Shown: in pieces, positions 8,682 to 18,743 of the stretch
Numbering within the stretch: the stretch's first letter is position 1
How the letters are laid out: each line of letters begins with the position of its first letter
Assembly (NCBI RefSeq): GCF_009767915.1
Contig: NZ_WSRP01000006.1
Span: forward strand, 26,869-90,868
Source of the DNA: Parasutterella muris
GTDB lineage: Bacteria; Pseudomonadota; Gammaproteobacteria; Burkholderiales; Burkholderiaceae_F
DNA: 64,000 nucleotides
Direction of reading: 5' to 3'
Made by a program: the position numbers and the translations under genes
Notes under the pieces: generated by a model
Told to the model about the DNA's origin: nothing
Databases searched by the model: none
What the model saw: only the letters and a program-made list of their open reading frames with translations

Positions 8682-9665
8682 TTATTCTGAGAGGTCCTTA
8701 CGCAGGTTGGAAGGGCTATCGTCAAAAGGCAGTTTCCATACGGGAGCTGCCTTTGTTTCAATTGCCTCAAAGAAGGCGAGAAAACTCTCCTGCAGGTACT
8801 TAATGAAAACGCGGTTGAGCTTATTGCGCCAAGCGGACTGCGTGCAGGCGACATATGTCGGCGCCGGTTCACAGGCCCATCCGGGAAGAACCGGAACCAG
8901 CTTTTTCTCAAGGAGCTCATCGATACAGAGAAACAGCGGCATATCCAAGCAGAAGCCGTAATCCTCAAGAACAAAATCTTTAATCCCAAGAATGCTTCCG
9001 ATGACCATAACGTGTTTTTGATCAATTTCGACCGTGCGGTCTGCGCTCCTCATGGTTTTAAAACGGGAGCGGGTTGCGCCGTCAAACTGAAGTGCCTTGA
9101 AATTCGTTAAGTCCGACGGGTCGGTCGGCATGCCGAATTTTTTAATATAAGAAGGAGTCGCGACAGGAACATAGATATTTCGGCCGCGAGGCAGGAGCAT
9201 CAGATCCTTTCCTTCGTGCATCCCGCTGACGCAGGCGATGTCCGCTTTGTACGAGGTCACATCGTTGATGCTGCCGGAACCGGCAATGGTGAAGCTGACA
9301 TTGGGATAAAGCTTGTTGAAATCCTCCAGAAAGGGTCTCAAATGCCGAGTGGCTACGCCGTGAGAAACCGAAAGACGAATACCGCCTTCAAGCAGACTGT
9401 TATTTTTCAGAATTCGGTCAATGGCGTCAGTGTGCTGGTGAATGACCGGTTCAATGATGCTGAGAATTTTCTCGCCTTCCCTCGTGAGCTTAAGCGGCCT
9501 TGTTCTTTGGAATAAGCTTTGCCCGACGGTCTTTTCCAACTGGGAAAGATTGCGGGAAACAGTGGAGACCTCGACATCAAGTTCTGCGGCCGTGTAAGAG
9601 AAATTACGCGTCCCGCATAAACTCAGAAAGACACGCCAAAGATTCATATCATCAAGTTTGGACAT
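8682..9665 (-). CDS. LysR-family transcriptional regulator
   Basis: The 327-residue protein has an N-terminal winged HTH (about 1-65: NFSYTAAELDVEVSTVSRNLSQLE) and a periplasmic-binding-protein-like effector domain (about 90-300). It closely resembles the regulator at 17598-18566 (same MSKLDD start, TRNFSxTAAExDVEVSTVSR helix, GRNIYVPVATPSYIKKFGMP versus GRNVYVPVASPQYIKKYGMP), so the two are paralogues. Unlike its relative it has no divergent metabolic operon next to it; it lies downstream of the carbonic anhydrase on the same strand, 113 bases away. Its effector and targets are unknown. Confidence 0.9.
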   Translation of the reverse strand: MSKLDDMNLWRVFLSLCGTRNFSYTAAELDVEVSTVSRNLSQLEKTVGQSLFQRTRPLKLTREGEKILSIIEPVIHQHTDAIDRILKNNSLLEGGIRLSVSHGVATRHLRPFLEDFNKLYPNVSFTIAGSGSINDVTSYKADIACVSGMHEGKDLMLLPRGRNIYVPVATPSYIKKFGMPTDPSDLTNFKALQFDGATRSRFKTMRSADRTVEIDQKHVMVIGSILGIKDFVLEDYGFCLDMPLFLCIDELLEKKLVPVLPGWACEPAPTYVACTQSAWRNKLNRVFIKYLQESFLAFFEAIETKAAPVWKLPFDDSPSNLRKDLSE

Positions 9666-9778
9666 AGGTCGAGGTCCCGAAAAGAAAAAAGTGCGAAAAA
9701 GCTTCAGCTCATATCGTCCGATTCTAATCGAGTCGCAGAGATGACTATTGATAATAAGAGGATTTCTCAGTAAAAATC

Positions 9779-10435
9779 CTACTTAGTAGATTTCTTTGGT
9801 GTTTTGAGAGCAAGCGGCAGGAAGTCCTCTTTTTCCGGGCTGAATCGGTACAGTTCTCCCTCGCCGAGATCGTAGTAAAGCGCATGAAGCTTCAGCGATC
9901 CTTCTTCGACTTTAGAGGAGATCCAGGGATACGAAAGCAGATTATCCAAGGACAGAAGAACAGCGCCTTCCTCACAATGGCGGGCTCTGACTTCCGGCGG
10001 TTCATCATCTGTGAGATCGTCCAGCCGATCCAGAGCCGGCGCAGCGATGCTGACCCACTGCCAAATGTATTTTTCATTGCAGATAGTCTCCGGATGCATC
10101 AGTCCGTGGATCCCGCCGCATCTGGAGTGGCCCAGAACGACGATATGCTCGACGCTGAGATGCTTGACGCCGTACTCGATGGCGGCCATGACAGCACTGG
10201 GGGAGTCCGCCTGATCCGAGGACGGAATCAGAGCCGCGACATTGCGAATGACAAAAAGTTCACCGGGCTTGCAGTGCAGAAGAATTGCCGGATCAACACG
10301 CGAATCACAGCAGGCAACAACCAGTGTTTTGGGATTCTGGGATTTCTCCAGAGACTCGAAATACTCGCGCTCTTTGAGAAAATACTTCTGTTTGAAATTA
10401 TGAAAGCCTTGGAGAAGCTGGTGAAAGTTATCCAT
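9779..10435 (-). CDS. can: Beta-class carbonic anhydrase
   Basis: This cytoplasmic zinc enzyme interconverts CO2 and bicarbonate, supplying carboxylases. The 218-residue protein carries the beta-class signature: CCDSRVDP (zinc Cys43, with the Asp44-Arg46 dyad) and GHSRCGG (His103 and Cys106 as the other zinc ligands). The length is like E. coli Can. It is monocistronic or leads into the LysR gene downstream; a weak ribosome site precedes the ATG at 10435. Bicarbonate supply would suit a gut anaerobe with fumarate-based metabolism, but that link is only inference. Confidence 0.93.
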   Translation of the reverse strand: MDNFHQLLQGFHNFKQKYFLKEREYFESLEKSQNPKTLVVACCDSRVDPAILLHCKPGELFVIRNVAALIPSSDQADSPSAVMAAIEYGVKHLSVEHIVVLGHSRCGGIHGLMHPETICNEKYIWQWVSIAAPALDRLDDLTDDEPPEVRARHCEEGAVLLSLDNLLSYPWISSKVEEGSLKLHALYYDLGEGELYRFSPEKEDFLPLALKTPKKSTK

Positions 10436-10512
10436 GTCCGTGCAGTTAGGTGAGGATTTGAATAGAAATTCGACAGAGTGTCATTATGGCAAAAGTGAAG
10501 CCTCAGACAAAA

Positions 10513-10536
10513 GAAGCGCCGGACAAAATCCGGCGC
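10513..10536 (-). terminator. Terminator of the dacB/YqjD-YqjE-YqjK transcript
   Basis: On the minus strand a perfect 8-bp hairpin (gcgccgga / tccggcgc, loop of five bases) is followed by a T-rich stretch. It lies about 40 bases downstream of the stop of the YqjK-like gene and probably ends that transcript. Confidence 0.7.
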
Positions 10537-10572
10537 GCCAATTTGATTGATTAGATCCGTAACGGACTGCGT

Positions 10573-10956
10573 TCAGTCTTTATTCGGAGTTGTAAGCTGA
10601 TCTGATTTCTTCGCGTGCTGTTCGGCGTCATACTCCATTCCTTTGAAGATTCCGAACGAACTTGCCGCGATAAGCGCAGCTCCGAGATATCTGCGGGGAC
10701 TGCCGTTTTTCAGAACAAGCCTTGCGATAGCAAGCGCCGCAGGAATAAAGACGGTACGGGCAAGCGGGATCGCGACTTTAGGATCTGTAAGTCCCAAAGC
10801 CTTTGCCGCTTTCAGCGCGTCCTTTCCTACAGACTGTGCGGCTGTAGCAGGACGGCTACGCATCATCTCAATTTCGTTATGAATCTGAGCGCGCTGCTCG
10901 CCGGCGCGTACGGTCAGTTGGGCAAGTCTGCGCGCGACTTCGTCATTTGCCTGCAT
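10573..10956 (-). CDS. YqjK-like small protein (function unknown)
   Basis: The 127-residue protein has a charged N-terminal helix (about 1-35) and two weakly hydrophobic stretches (about 62-80 and 90-106), suggesting membrane association. Such proteins often follow YqjE-like holin-family genes; the name is by position and general character rather than by a clear motif. The start overlaps the upstream gene by 14 bases, so translation is coupled. No catalytic motif is visible. Confidence 0.65.
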   Translation of the reverse strand: MQANDEVARRLAQLTVRAGEQRAQIHNEIEMMRSRPATAAQSVGKDALKAAKALGLTDPKVAIPLARTVFIPAALAIARLVLKNGSPRRYLGAALIAASSFGIFKGMEYDAEQHAKKSDQLTTPNKD

Positions 10957-11410
10957 TATCGGCCTCCTTTGTCTGAACCGTGGCCCCCGCTGCAGGAGCC
11001 TCTTCGGGCGTGCCTTGCGAGCGCTTCAGCGCACCCCGGAAAGAGTTCACATCCGCCTGCATAATTTGTTTCGATTCTGCGAATGAATAGGGCAGTGTGG
11101 AAGCAAAATTGCGAGCTCGGCCCAGTAAATAGAGGAATATGACCGTGTAAAAGACCGCAAGCGCGCAGGCAACAAATACACGGTGCTCATCCCAGAAAAC
11201 GACCAGCAGGGCAATTGAAATGAAAACTAAGGAAAACAGTCCGAAAAACCCCGCAAGTATGCCGTAGAAAGCGGCTTTGCCCGCATTGTCTCTGGCGACC
11301 GAAAGTTCGATAGAGGCAATCTGCAGACGAGTCGACAGTCCGTCGGCGATCTGGCCGAGCAGCGTATAGAGCCCGGGTGAGGATCTTTCCTGATTTGTTC
11401 CGCTAGCCAT
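10943..11410 (-). CDS. Phage holin family protein (YqjE-like)
   Basis: A 155-residue inner-membrane protein with two adjacent hydrophobic segments (about 49-73 and 80-100) between a charged N-terminal amphipathic region (TRLQIASIELSVARDNAG) and a hydrophilic tail. This is the layout of the Phage_holin_3_6/YqjE family, found in many proteobacteria beside DUF883 (YqjD/ElaB) proteins. Despite the name there is no prophage here. The C-terminal Ala/Pro/Glu-rich tail is not conserved in character. Function is unknown; a link with envelope stress or ribosome anchoring is known only for YqjD relatives. Confidence 0.8.
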   Translation of the reverse strand: MASGTNQERSSPGLYTLLGQIADGLSTRLQIASIELSVARDNAGKAAFYGILAGFFGLFSLVFISIALLVVFWDEHRVFVACALAVFYTVIFLYLLGRARNFASTLPYSFAESKQIMQADVNSFRGALKRSQGTPEEAPAAGATVQTKEADNAGK

Positions 11411-11437
11411 AATGGCCTCTGCGTGTAAAAGCCAAAA

Positions 11438-11740
11438 TTATTTGCGGGCGATCAGAAGGCCGAGCAGCAGACCGCCGACAGCAGCGATACCGACAGCGCG
11501 CCACGGATTGTCATGGACGCAGTCATTGACTTCACCGGCAATCTGCTTGCTTTCCGCGCCGGACTTTTCAAAAAACGTTTTCATGCCGCCGCGAGCACGC
11601 AGCAGGCATTTCTTGGCTTTTTCCTGAAGTTCCTTAGCTTCGTCGCCGGTTGTTTCGGCAGCGCGCTGCAGAAGTTCATCAGCCTGCTCAAGGGCGTTAT
11701 CAACGTTTTCACGTACAACTTCGTTTAAATTGGTGTCCAT
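11438..11740 (-). CDS. DUF883 family protein (YqjD/ElaB-like, C-terminal membrane anchor)
   Basis: From the ATG at 11740 the protein is 100 residues: a long charged helical region (about 5-75) and a single C-terminal membrane segment (AVGIAAVGGLLLGLLIARK) after the DNPWR motif that marks YqjD/ElaB proteins. E. coli YqjD binds ribosomes and anchors them to the membrane in stationary phase. The longer in-frame start at 11788 would overlap dacB; 11740 has a good GGGAGG ribosome site. It lies 44 bases after dacB and 27 bases before the holin-family gene, so all four are probably one transcript. Confidence 0.88.
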   Translation of the reverse strand: MDTNLNEVVRENVDNALEQADELLQRAAETTGDEAKELQEKAKKCLLRARGGMKTFFEKSGAESKQIAGEVNDCVHDNPWRAVGIAAVGGLLLGLLIARK

Positions 11741-11784
11741 AAATAAACCTCCCAAAAATCTTTTTCGGCAATGAAAAAAGTCTA

Positions 11785-13218
11785 TCACCTGCTGTGAACC
11801 CAGCTGATTACAGCGTCCAATACGGGTACTGATCCGAGGGCGGACGGTCCGTTGACAATAGCCGCGACGGCATAGCGTTTACCGTCTTTGGCCTGCACGT
11901 AGCCCGCGACAGAACGGGCGCCAGAGATGTAACCGGTTTTAATGTGCGCGTAACCGTCCGCGGCATGACGCTTGCGCATGGTGCCGTCTACACCGGAGAT
12001 CGGCATGCTCGACATGTATTCCGGCATCCTCGGTGTGTTCCACATATGCGCCAGCACTGATGCGAGCGCTCCGGCTGAAATTCGCGATTTTCTGGAAAGT
12101 CCGCTGCCGTTGTCCAAAGACAGTTCGTCGGCCGGAAGTTTGTTTTCAAGGGCCCAGGCTTTGATTGTTTTCCGGCTTTGCGCCAAAGTCTTCGGCTCTC
12201 CGGCTTCCGTCTTGCCTAATTCCAGGAAAAGCTGCCGAGCGGCCGGATTCAGACTGTGTTTATTCATGTCGTAGATGATTTTTGCCAGAGGCTCCGAACT
12301 TGTACTGCTCAGTATGTTCATGTCTTTTAAAGAGCTCGAGGCTTTTCCGCTGACAAGTTTGCCCTTCCAGCTTCCGCCCGCTTTCTTCCAAAATTCAGAA
12401 AAGAGCAGCGTGAGGTATTCATCCGCACCAAGAGAGGTGTAGAAGAAATCTTTGTTTCCGCAGGAGGCGGGGAAGGAGCCGAGGAATTTCGGTGCTAACG
12501 GGTTGGAAAAATCCGGTTTGATCTGTTTGCGCCAAGCGCTGCACGCTTCCTTGCTCAGAGGGATAGTTTTCGGAAGTGCTAAGCCGTTGAGGTGCGGAAC
12601 GGAGTACAGATAAGCGACGCCTTCTTTCCGATCGGGGCGTATCTGCATAAATAACGCGCGGGAGTTGACAAGCAGCGCGTCGGCTCCTGTGTTGTAAGGA
12701 CGGTTGCCTTCGCCGTCAAAGGCAAACGGATCGTGCGGCGGAATATCGAATCGGGAACGATCGACAATGATGTTTCCTTCGATACTCTGAATGCCCCTGC
12801 TTCGAAGTCCTTCGATCATGTCTCTGAAGTCAGAAAGAGACAGTTCGGGGTTGCCCGAGCCGATGAGGTAGATGTCGCCTTTAAGCACGCCGGCGCTGTT
12901 GGGTTCGGTCTGCGACACCATTCGGGTGTGCCAGACTTTGGCCGGTCCGAGCAGTTCAAGCGCCGCAGCCGAAGTCACAATTTTTTCTACGGAAGCGGGC
13001 ATTCTGGGAACGGACGCATTGATGAATACCGGTTTTTCTTTTGCCGAGAGCGGAATCACCGCCATAGAGAAGTCGGCTGTCGGCACTTTGTATTTGGTCA
13101 TCGCCTTTTTAATCGGCGCCGGAATCGGAGCAGCTTTTTCGGCTGCGTATGAAACGGACAAGGCCGAAAGAATGGAAATCAGTGCGGCTTTCCGCAGCAA
13201 TGAGAGATAAGACTTCAT
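11785..13218 (-). CDS. dacB: D-alanyl-D-alanine carboxypeptidase/endopeptidase (PBP4 type)
   Basis: A periplasmic penicillin-binding protein of the S13 family that trims peptidoglycan stem peptides and cleaves cross-bridges. The 477 residues begin with a signal peptide (about 1-25, ending VSYAA). The three active-site motifs are present: SxxK as SVEK at 76-79, SxN as SLN in NKHSLNPAAR, and KTG in HIKTGYISG near the C-terminus. The length is in the family range. It diverges from groES. The 5' part of the following small-gene operon starts 44 bases after its stop. Confidence 0.93.
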   Translation of the reverse strand: MKSYLSLLRKAALISILSALSVSYAAEKAAPIPAPIKKAMTKYKVPTADFSMAVIPLSAKEKPVFINASVPRMPASVEKIVTSAAALELLGPAKVWHTRMVSQTEPNSAGVLKGDIYLIGSGNPELSLSDFRDMIEGLRSRGIQSIEGNIIVDRSRFDIPPHDPFAFDGEGNRPYNTGADALLVNSRALFMQIRPDRKEGVAYLYSVPHLNGLALPKTIPLSKEACSAWRKQIKPDFSNPLAPKFLGSFPASCGNKDFFYTSLGADEYLTLLFSEFWKKAGGSWKGKLVSGKASSSLKDMNILSSTSSEPLAKIIYDMNKHSLNPAARQLFLELGKTEAGEPKTLAQSRKTIKAWALENKLPADELSLDNGSGLSRKSRISAGALASVLAHMWNTPRMPEYMSSMPISGVDGTMRKRHAADGYAHIKTGYISGARSVAGYVQAKDGKRYAVAAIVNGPSALGSVPVLDAVISWVHSR

Positions 13219-13351
13219 AAAAACAGAACAGACCTGCCTAAGAAATAGACAGGTTAAGGGTTAACGATTACACAATGTTAATAAAAAAGAAATAGCTCTT
13301 CTTTAAACCTTCGGATGAAGTTGTTAGTATAAACACCTATTTATCTGAGGG

Positions 13352-13380
13352 GTTGAAAAATCGATTCGAATCCCAACATA
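13352..13380 (+). promoter_or_regulatory. Sigma-32-like heat-shock promoter of groESL
   Basis: The -35-like gttgaaa (13352-13358) and the -10-like cccaacata (13372-13380) are 13 bases apart, close to the sigma-32 pattern CTTGAAA-N(11-16)-CCCCATnT. It sits 50 bases before the groES start. No CIRCE inverted repeat (TTAGCACTC-N9-GAGTGCTAA) was seen, so HrcA control at this site is unlikely. Confidence 0.65.
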
Positions 13381-13430
13381 AGGAATATTGAAACACAACT
13401 TGTTTGTTTACCAAGAATAGGAGTTTAAAG

Positions 13431-13718
13431 ATGAACATTCGTCCTTTGCATGACCGCGTTATCGTAAAGCGCGTAGATGCCGAAACGCGTACAGCCAGCG
13501 GCATTTATCTTCCCGAAGCCGCAGGTGAAAAACCTGATCAGGGTCAGGTTTTGGCTGTCGGTCCCGGTAAGCGCGACGACGCCGGCAAGCTTATTCCGAT
13601 GGACGTTAAGGTAGGCGACCGTGTTCTCTTCGGCAAGTACTCCGGTCAGACGGTCAAGGTTGACGGAGATGAATATCTCGTGATGCGTGAAGAAGACATC
13701 ATGGGCGTTCTTGAATAA
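13431..13718 (+). CDS. groES: Co-chaperonin GroES
   Basis: GroES caps the GroEL ring during ATP-driven protein folding. The 95 residues start with the family sequence [14 protein letters not shown]; the mobile loop is [16 protein letters not shown] and the C-terminal strand [15 protein letters not shown]. An in-frame start at 13404 exists but the ATG at 13431 with the upstream ribosome site (tagga) gives the usual protein. groEL follows after 47 bases in the same heat-shock operon. Confidence 0.97.
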   Translation: MNIRPLHDRVIVKRVDAETRTASGIYLPEAAGEKPDQGQVLAVGPGKRDDAGKLIPMDVKVGDRVLFGKYSGQTVKVDGDEYLVMREEDIMGVLE

Positions 13719-13765
13719 CAGAACTACCGAACTACGAAAGAATTTAGAAATAGGAGATTTAATAA

Positions 13766-15406
<1,641 letters not shown>

Positions 15407-15430
15407 TCATCCGCTGATTGATTAGAACGA

Positions 15431-15468
15431 AAGGCCCTCAGTGAAAGCTGAGGGCCTTTTAGTTTTTT
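15431..15468 (+). terminator. groESL terminator
   Basis: A perfect 9-bp hairpin (ggccctcag / ctgagggcc, loop tgaaag) is followed by a T-rich tract (ttttagtttttt). It starts about 25 bases after the groEL stop. Confidence 0.9.
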
Positions 15469-15515
15469 AAGCTTAGAATATTAGGGGAAACATCCAAAAC
15501 AACAGAGCTCGAACC

Positions 15516-16718
15516 ATGAAGTGGAAATTCGTCCTAGCCCTGCTCACGACGTGTGCGATTCTGATGTCGATGAGCTACACAATGCTTATCCCGTTCCTCC
15601 CGATGTATTTAATTCAGGATCTTGGCGTTAAGCAGGCGGATGTGGACATGTGGTCGGGCGCGATCTTCGCGGTGACCTTCCTCGTGAGCGGTATCATGGC
15701 GCCGATTTGGGGCGCGCTCGCCGATAAAAAGAGCCGCAAACTGATGGCGATTCGAGCAGGTTTCTGTTTAGCGATTACCTATTTGCTCGGCGGCTTGGTT
15801 TCCAATCCGTGGGAACTTTTCGGGGTACGAATTGTTCAGGGGCTTTCCGCGGGTTTGTGGCCGGCGCTTCTTGCGATCATCAGTGCCGAATCTCCCAAAC
15901 TAAAGCTCGGCTTCTGCATGGGCGTCATGCAGGGCGGCATGACTGCGGGCGGCGTGCTCGGACCTCTGTTCGGCGGCCTGCTTGCTGATCAGTTCGGCAT
16001 GCGAAGCGCATTTTTTATCGCGGCAGGTGCACTCTTTCTAATCACCCTGGCGCTTGTCTTCTTCATTAAAGAAAAACCGAGAGTTCCGGATCCCAATGCC
16101 AAACCGGTTCGTATTTGGGACTTTTCGCTTCTGAAAATTCCTGCAGTGAAGCGCATGCTGATCTGCGCGGGTGTAGTTCAGCTCACCATCCTTCTGCAGC
16201 AGCCGGTTATGCCGCTGTACGTCGCAGAACTTCAGGGTTCAATGGACCGCATTGTTCTGGTTTCCGGCATTGTCTTTTCGATTACGGGTGTCTCCGGAGT
16301 TCTGGCTTCGCCGGTTTGGGGCATCATGGGACAGAATATCGGCTATCGTCCCGTCCTGTATTTATCTTTGCTGGGCGCGGGCATATTGGGCGTCATACAG
16401 GTCATTCCGAACTCTCTTGAATGGTTTACCGGCTGGCGCTTTATCGGCGGTTTGGCCTTTGCGGGAATTTTCCCCGCGATTAACGCGGTTCTTACCGTTT
16501 CCACCTCTGCCAATGACAAGGGAAGGGTATTCGGACTGTCTTATCTTGCCCAGCAGCTCGGCGCGGTTTTCGGGCCGATCATCGGCGGGGCGATGGCGGC
16601 TTGGTTCTCTTATAAATTTATTATCGGACTTTCGGGCTTTATTCTGCTGCCGCTCGTTCTTTATCTGTATCTGAAAAGACCGGCGAGCAGTGAAGGAAGC
16701 GGCACGACACTTACCTAG
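15516..16718 (+). CDS. Major facilitator superfamily exporter (DHA1-like)
   Basis: A 400-residue inner-membrane transporter with 12 predicted hydrophobic segments. The MFS motif A is visible after helix 2 (GALADKKSRK), and the helix-5 motif C-like stretch (GGVLGPLFGG) is typical of drug:H+ antiporters such as MdtG/TetA. The substrate cannot be named. It stands alone between the groEL terminator and pyrF, 70 bases apart from the latter, and could be co-transcribed with it. Confidence 0.85.
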   Translation: MKWKFVLALLTTCAILMSMSYTMLIPFLPMYLIQDLGVKQADVDMWSGAIFAVTFLVSGIMAPIWGALADKKSRKLMAIRAGFCLAITYLLGGLVSNPWELFGVRIVQGLSAGLWPALLAIISAESPKLKLGFCMGVMQGGMTAGGVLGPLFGGLLADQFGMRSAFFIAAGALFLITLALVFFIKEKPRVPDPNAKPVRIWDFSLLKIPAVKRMLICAGVVQLTILLQQPVMPLYVAELQGSMDRIVLVSGIVFSITGVSGVLASPVWGIMGQNIGYRPVLYLSLLGAGILGVIQVIPNSLEWFTGWRFIGGLAFAGIFPAINAVLTVSTSANDKGRVFGLSYLAQQLGAVFGPIIGGAMAAWFSYKFIIGLSGFILLPLVLYLYLKRPASSEGSGTTLT

Positions 16719-16788
16719 CAAACGGTTAATTTCGGAATGCGGCCGCTACAATGCATCTCCACATATTCACTATTGAGGAAGAAGACGG

Positions 16789-17601
16789 ATGAAATTCACA
16801 GAAATGCTCCAGCAGCGCTGGGATAAGAACAACACTCTTTTATGCGTCGGACTGGATCCGGATCTCAAACGATTTCCCGATAAATTCGCCTCTTGCCGTC
16901 ATCCGTACCTTGATTTCTGCTGGGAGATTGTGCAGGCAACCGCCGACACAGTCTGCGCATTTAAGCCGCAGATCGCGTATTTCGCCTCAGTCGGCGCGGA
17001 GGATCAGCTCACTGAACTCATCAGACGCATTCACTCCGAATTCCCGGGTATCCCTGTGATTTTGGACGCGAAACGCGGAGATATCGGATCCACTGCCAAG
17101 CATTACGCTAAGGAAGCGTTTGAGCGGTTCGGAGCCGACTGCGTGACACTTTCTCCGTACATGGGACGAGACTCGGTCGAGCCGTATCTGGAGTATGAAG
17201 ACAAAGGCGCATTCATACTTTGCAGGACCAGCAATAAAGGCGGAGACGATCTTCAGATGCTCGACTGCGGCGGAAAGCCCCTCTATCACGTCGTTGCGGA
17301 AAAAGTTGCCGAATGGAACACAACTGGTCAGCTTGGTCTGGTGATCGGCGCGACCTATCCGAATGAGCTGAAAAGCGTGCGCGCGATCACGCCGGAGTTG
17401 AATTTTCTGGTACCGGGTATTGGCGCTCAGGGTGGAGATGTGAACGCGAGCGTCAAAAGCGGTATGAATGCCGAGAAAACCGGCATGATAATCAATTCAA
17501 GCCGGGCAATTCTTTATGCGTCTCAGGGCGACGACTTTGCGCAGAAAGCAAGATTTGCCGCACTGAGGACCCGCGACGAAATTAATAAGGCGCGCGGCTA
17601 A
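16789..17601 (+). CDS. pyrF: Orotidine 5'-phosphate decarboxylase (long, type 2 form)
   Basis: PyrF performs the last step of UMP synthesis, decarboxylating OMP. At 270 residues it is the longer form common in betaproteobacteria and actinobacteria. The catalytic Lys/Asp cluster is in LDAKRGDIGSTAKHYAKEAFE near residues 89-109, and the N-terminal CVGLDPDLKRFP binds substrate. A good ribosome site (attgaggaagaa) precedes the ATG. Its last four bases overlap the end of the convergent LysR gene on the minus strand. Confidence 0.95.
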   Translation: MKFTEMLQQRWDKNNTLLCVGLDPDLKRFPDKFASCRHPYLDFCWEIVQATADTVCAFKPQIAYFASVGAEDQLTELIRRIHSEFPGIPVILDAKRGDIGSTAKHYAKEAFERFGADCVTLSPYMGRDSVEPYLEYEDKGAFILCRTSNKGGDDLQMLDCGGKPLYHVVAEKVAEWNTTGQLGLVIGATYPNELKSVRAITPELNFLVPGIGAQGGDVNASVKSGMNAEKTGMIINSSRAILYASQGDDFAQKARFAALRTRDEINKARG

Positions 17602-18566
17602 AGTTCCTTAACCAACGTCTTTGTGGGCAGGCGCCAGAACGGAGCGACCAGCTCTTCCTGCTCACGGAAGAACGCCTGCAGTCTCGGCTGGAACCACTGC
17701 AGGAAGATGCGGTGCCGTCTCATGCGCCAGTTGGATTTCGTTGTTACGATAAAGCACTCGACCGGAGGGTGGTACCAGCCGGGGAGAATCGGTATCAGCT
17801 GTCCAGAGGCAATTTCTTGGGCACAGTGCAGAAGAGGGAGGTCAACCGCAATTCCGAGGCCGTCCAGAACGGAACGCTTAATCGCGAGAATATTCCCGAC
17901 GCGCACGACTTTCTGCCATTTTATTTCTGTTTCTTCTTCTCCGTTCGAGAGCGTTTTAGTCGCATGACGGACAGTCCCGTCATAAAGCAGCACGGTATGC
18001 TGACTCAGCTCGCTCGGGTGCTGAGGCATACCGTATTTTTTTATGTATTGGGGCGAAGCGACCGGAACATAGACGTTTCTGCCGCGTGAGAATGAAATAA
18101 GTCGGGAATCGGTCGGTTTAAAGCTCACGACAGCGATGTCTGCTTTGTACTGAAGCACGTCAGCAAGGTTTCCGCCGCCGACAATATCAAACGAGATTTC
18201 CGGATACATGGAATTGAATTCCATCAGCATCGGCATCATGTAGCGTGTCACAAAGCCCGGCGCAAGAGAAAGGCGGATTTTGCCGTCGATTTGCGCGGAG
18301 CGCTGCGTCAGCTCGGCAATCATCTCCTGATGAAGCCGAATGACATGAATCGCGCTCTCATAAGCGGCGCTGCCGACTTCAGTGAGCTGAAGCGGCCGCA
18401 TATTGCGTTTAATCAGATCCTGCCCCAGAGCCGTTTCAAGCGATGAGACCGCCCGTGAAACGGTAGAAACTTCGACATCAAACTCTGCAGCGGTATCAGA
18501 GAAGTTTCTGGTTTTGCAAAGACTGCAAAACATACGCCATGCGCTGAGATCATCCAGTTTTGACAT
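17598..18566 (-). CDS. LysR-family regulator of the divergent lyase/DcuC cassette
   Basis: A 322-residue LysR protein: winged HTH at about 1-65 (NFSDTAAEFDVEVSTVSRAVSSLE) and an effector-binding domain at about 90-300. It diverges from the lyase gene across a 177-base region that holds repeated TTGCG/CGCAA half-sites, the usual arrangement for a LysR regulator that controls its neighbour and itself. The inducer is probably the lyase substrate or a related dicarboxylate or amino acid; this is inference. It is a paralogue of the LysR at 8682-9665. Confidence 0.9.
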   Translation of the reverse strand: MSKLDDLSAWRMFCSLCKTRNFSDTAAEFDVEVSTVSRAVSSLETALGQDLIKRNMRPLQLTEVGSAAYESAIHVIRLHQEMIAELTQRSAQIDGKIRLSLAPGFVTRYMMPMLMEFNSMYPEISFDIVGGGNLADVLQYKADIAVVSFKPTDSRLISFSRGRNVYVPVASPQYIKKYGMPQHPSELSQHTVLLYDGTVRHATKTLSNGEEETEIKWQKVVRVGNILAIKRSVLDGLGIAVDLPLLHCAQEIASGQLIPILPGWYHPPVECFIVTTKSNWRMRRHRIFLQWFQPRLQAFFREQEELVAPFWRLPTKTLVKEL

Positions 18567-18608
18567 TTACTTTCCTCTAGTTAGGTAAAAGAATGACAAA
18601 ACATGCAG

Positions 18609-18655
18609 TTGCGAGCAATCATGATAAATACGCAATTACTTTGCGAATTACGCAA
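18609..18655. promoter_or_regulatory. Predicted LysR operator array
   Basis: Four half-sites of one word lie in the gap between the LysR gene and the lyase: TTGCG at 18609, CGCAA at 18631, TTGCG at 18641 and CGCAA at 18651. The last two form a perfect palindrome, TTGCG-aatta-CGCAA, which also fits the LysR T-N11-A rule. Spacings of 10 and 22 bases put the sites on about the same face of the helix. Function is inferred from position and symmetry. Confidence 0.6.
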
Positions 18656-18743
18656 GATACAATTTCTCTTTTTGCATGGGCTTGTCAAAGAAAAAATTTC
18701 AGAATGTAAATAAGAAAATCAAATCAAACCCGGAGAAAACAGA

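Noticed and set aside
11412..11627. Plus-strand 71-codon frame over the DUF883 gene
   Set aside because: Antisense to a gene with a good ribosome site and family motif; Arg/Pro/Ser-rich shadow translation.
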